A stretch of DNA of 14,556 nucleotides from Paracoccaceae bacterium (GTDB lineage Bacteria; Pseudomonadota; Alphaproteobacteria; Rhodobacterales; Rhodobacteraceae): positions 1 to 14,556 of the forward strand of contig JALSRF010000202.1 in NCBI GenBank assembly GCA_026984895.1, read 5' to 3'. Shown one piece after another: positions 13,605 to 14,556 of this stretch. Made by a program: the position numbers and the translations under genes. The notes beneath the pieces are model-generated. The model did no database searches and was not told the DNA's origin. It was given only the letters and a program-made list of their open reading frames with translations. Each line of letters opens with the position of its first letter. Position 1 is the stretch's first letter.

Positions 13605-14556
13605 TCAGGCGCCCTTTTGCGGGCGCATGTCGGCGGGGTCGATGCCCGCGACCACCACCGGTTTGGTCATCGCGTCGCGCCGGAACGGCTCACCCATTTC
13701 CTGGTTCAGGAGCACCTCGATGAAGGTGGTCTCGCCCGCTTCCATTTGCGCTTTCACGGCGCGATCCAGCGCTTCGCTCAACTCGTCCATCGTGCGCACC
13801 TGCACGCCGTTCACGCCGCAGGCGCGCGCGATGCCGGCATAGCTGACCTCCGGGTCCAGTTCGGTGCCGACGAAATTGTCGTCATACCAAAGCGTCGTGT
13901 TGCGCTTTTCCGCGCCCCACTGGTAGTTGCGGAAAATCACCATGGTGATCGCGGGCCAGCCGTCGCGCCCCACGGCTGTCATCTCGTTCATCGAGATGCC
14001 GAAGGCGCCGTCGCCGGCAAAGCCCACCACCGGTGTTTCGGGCTGGCCGATCTTGGCGCCGATGATCGCGGGCAGGGAGTATCCGCAGGGGCCGAACATG
14101 CCGGGTGCGAGGTATTTGCGCCCGGACTCGAACGTCGGGTAGGCGTTGCCGATGGCGCAGACATTGCCGATGTCGGAACTGATGATCGCCTCTTTCGGCA
14201 GGCTCTTCTGGATCGCGCGCCAGACCTGGCGGGGCGACATGGCCTCGGGCTTGTCGGCGCGCGCGCGCGCGTTCCAGTCGGTGCCCGGGTCGTCCTGTTC
14301 GTGGTCCATGCCGGTCAGGGCCTGCGCCCAGGCCGATTTCGTTTTCGCAATGGTATCAAGGCGCTGCTGCCGCCCGGCGTCGCCCGCGTCCTCGGAGAGT
14401 TGCGCGAGGATCGCTTCGGCCACCTTGCGCGCATCACCGGCAATGCCCACCGTCACCGGTTTGGTCAGGCCGATCCGGTCGGGGTTCATGTCCACCTGGA
14501 TGATCTTCGCGTCCCTGGGCCAGTAATCCAGCCCGTAGCCCGGCAGCGTCGAAAAC
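13605..14556 (-). CDS. xsc: Sulfoacetaldehyde acetyltransferase, C-terminal part (5' end outside window)
   Basis: The frame is open from the right edge (first full codon at 14555) to TGA 13605-13607, giving 316 residues of an enzyme normally near 590. Xsc is a thiamine-diphosphate enzyme that converts sulfoacetaldehyde plus phosphate to acetyl phosphate plus sulfite. The visible part holds the central domain end (I-I-Q-V-D-M-N-P) and the ThDP-binding domain, with I-S-S-D-I-G-N near the start and the metal/ThDP motif G-D-G-A-F-G-I-S-M-N-E...F-R-N-Y-Q-W-G-A-E-K. The C-terminal G-E-P-F-R-R-D-A-M-x-K-P is characteristic of Xsc rather than acetolactate synthase. The ATG at 14493-14495 is internal. 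It is the first visible gene of the xsc-ackA-soeABC series; AckA and SoeABC take its two products. Confidence 0.93.
   Translation of the reverse strand, partial: FSTLPGYGLDYWPRDAKIIQVDMNPDRIGLTKPVTVGIAGDARKVAEAILAQLSEDAGDAGRQQRLDTIAKTKSAWAQALTGMDHEQDDPGTDWNARARADKPEAMSPRQVWRAIQKSLPKEAIISSDIGNVCAIGNAYPTFESGRKYLAPGMFGPCGYSLPAIIGAKIGQPETPVVGFAGDGAFGISMNEMTAVGRDGWPAITMVIFRNYQWGAEKRNTTLWYDDNFVGTELDPEVSYAGIARACGVNGVQVRTMDELSEALDRAVKAQMEAGETTFIEVLLNQEMGEPFRRDAMTKPVVVAGIDPADMRPQKGA

Noticed and set aside
10153..13842. A 1229-codon open frame on + running antisense to soeA, ackA and the end of xsc
   Set aside because: Its product is rich in H, R, G, V and D with no domain and mirrors the codon pattern of the real minus-strand genes; long antisense frames are expected at this GC content.
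14257..14271. A 15-nt alternating GC run in xsc as a Z-DNA or regulatory element
   Set aside because: It encodes the ordinary A-R-A-R-A segment in a variable part of Xsc and such runs are common at this GC content.

Overview
The window looks like the chromosome of a high-GC alphaproteobacterium, most likely a Rhodobacteraceae/Roseobacter-group bacterium. This rests on the GC-rich codon use, the protein flavour of GlyA, NAD kinase and PrpE, and a sulfonate/sulfite gene cluster (xsc, an acetyl-phosphate enzyme, a three-subunit molybdenum sulfite dehydrogenase) of a type known from that group. No rRNA, tRNA, CRISPR array, phage gene or insertion sequence was seen.

Left part (1-3755): the tail of a PhnA/YjdM-type gene on + is followed by about 400 bp of GC-rich non-coding DNA that holds a degenerate 13-bp tandem repeat. 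Next come a minus-strand pair, glyA (serine hydroxymethyltransferase) followed downstream by an alpha/beta-hydrolase, and a divergent + strand NAD kinase. The 3756-3941 gap between the convergent NAD kinase and prpE genes is packed with hairpins, including a perfect 22-bp inverted repeat.

Middle (3942-7561): prpE (propionyl-/acyl-CoA synthetase, GTG start, minus) and, divergently, manC/cpsB (bifunctional GDP-mannose pyrophosphorylase and mannose-6-phosphate isomerase, +) share a roughly 300-bp upstream region. A 331-bp very GC-rich gap separates manC from the next, convergent, operon.

Right part (7893-14556, all minus, read right to left): xsc (partial at the window edge) - ackA - soeA - soeB - soeC. 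The genes are tightly spaced (2-nt gap, 84-nt gap, ATGA overlap, TGATG overlap). The joint job is inferred as follows. Xsc splits sulfoacetaldehyde, an intermediate of taurine, isethionate or other C2-sulfonate breakdown, into sulfite and acetyl phosphate. AckA turns acetyl phosphate into acetate plus ATP. SoeABC oxidises the toxic sulfite to sulfate on the cytoplasmic face and passes electrons to quinone. Better-known xsc loci carry pta (phosphate acetyltransferase) in the position that ackA holds here. This is the most interesting biological point of the window. The other notable observations concern DNA structure: a GC-rich palindromic element apparently shared by the nadK-prpE gap and the ackA coding region, the 13-bp tandem array, and the large inverted repeat. 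No wholly new system is evident.
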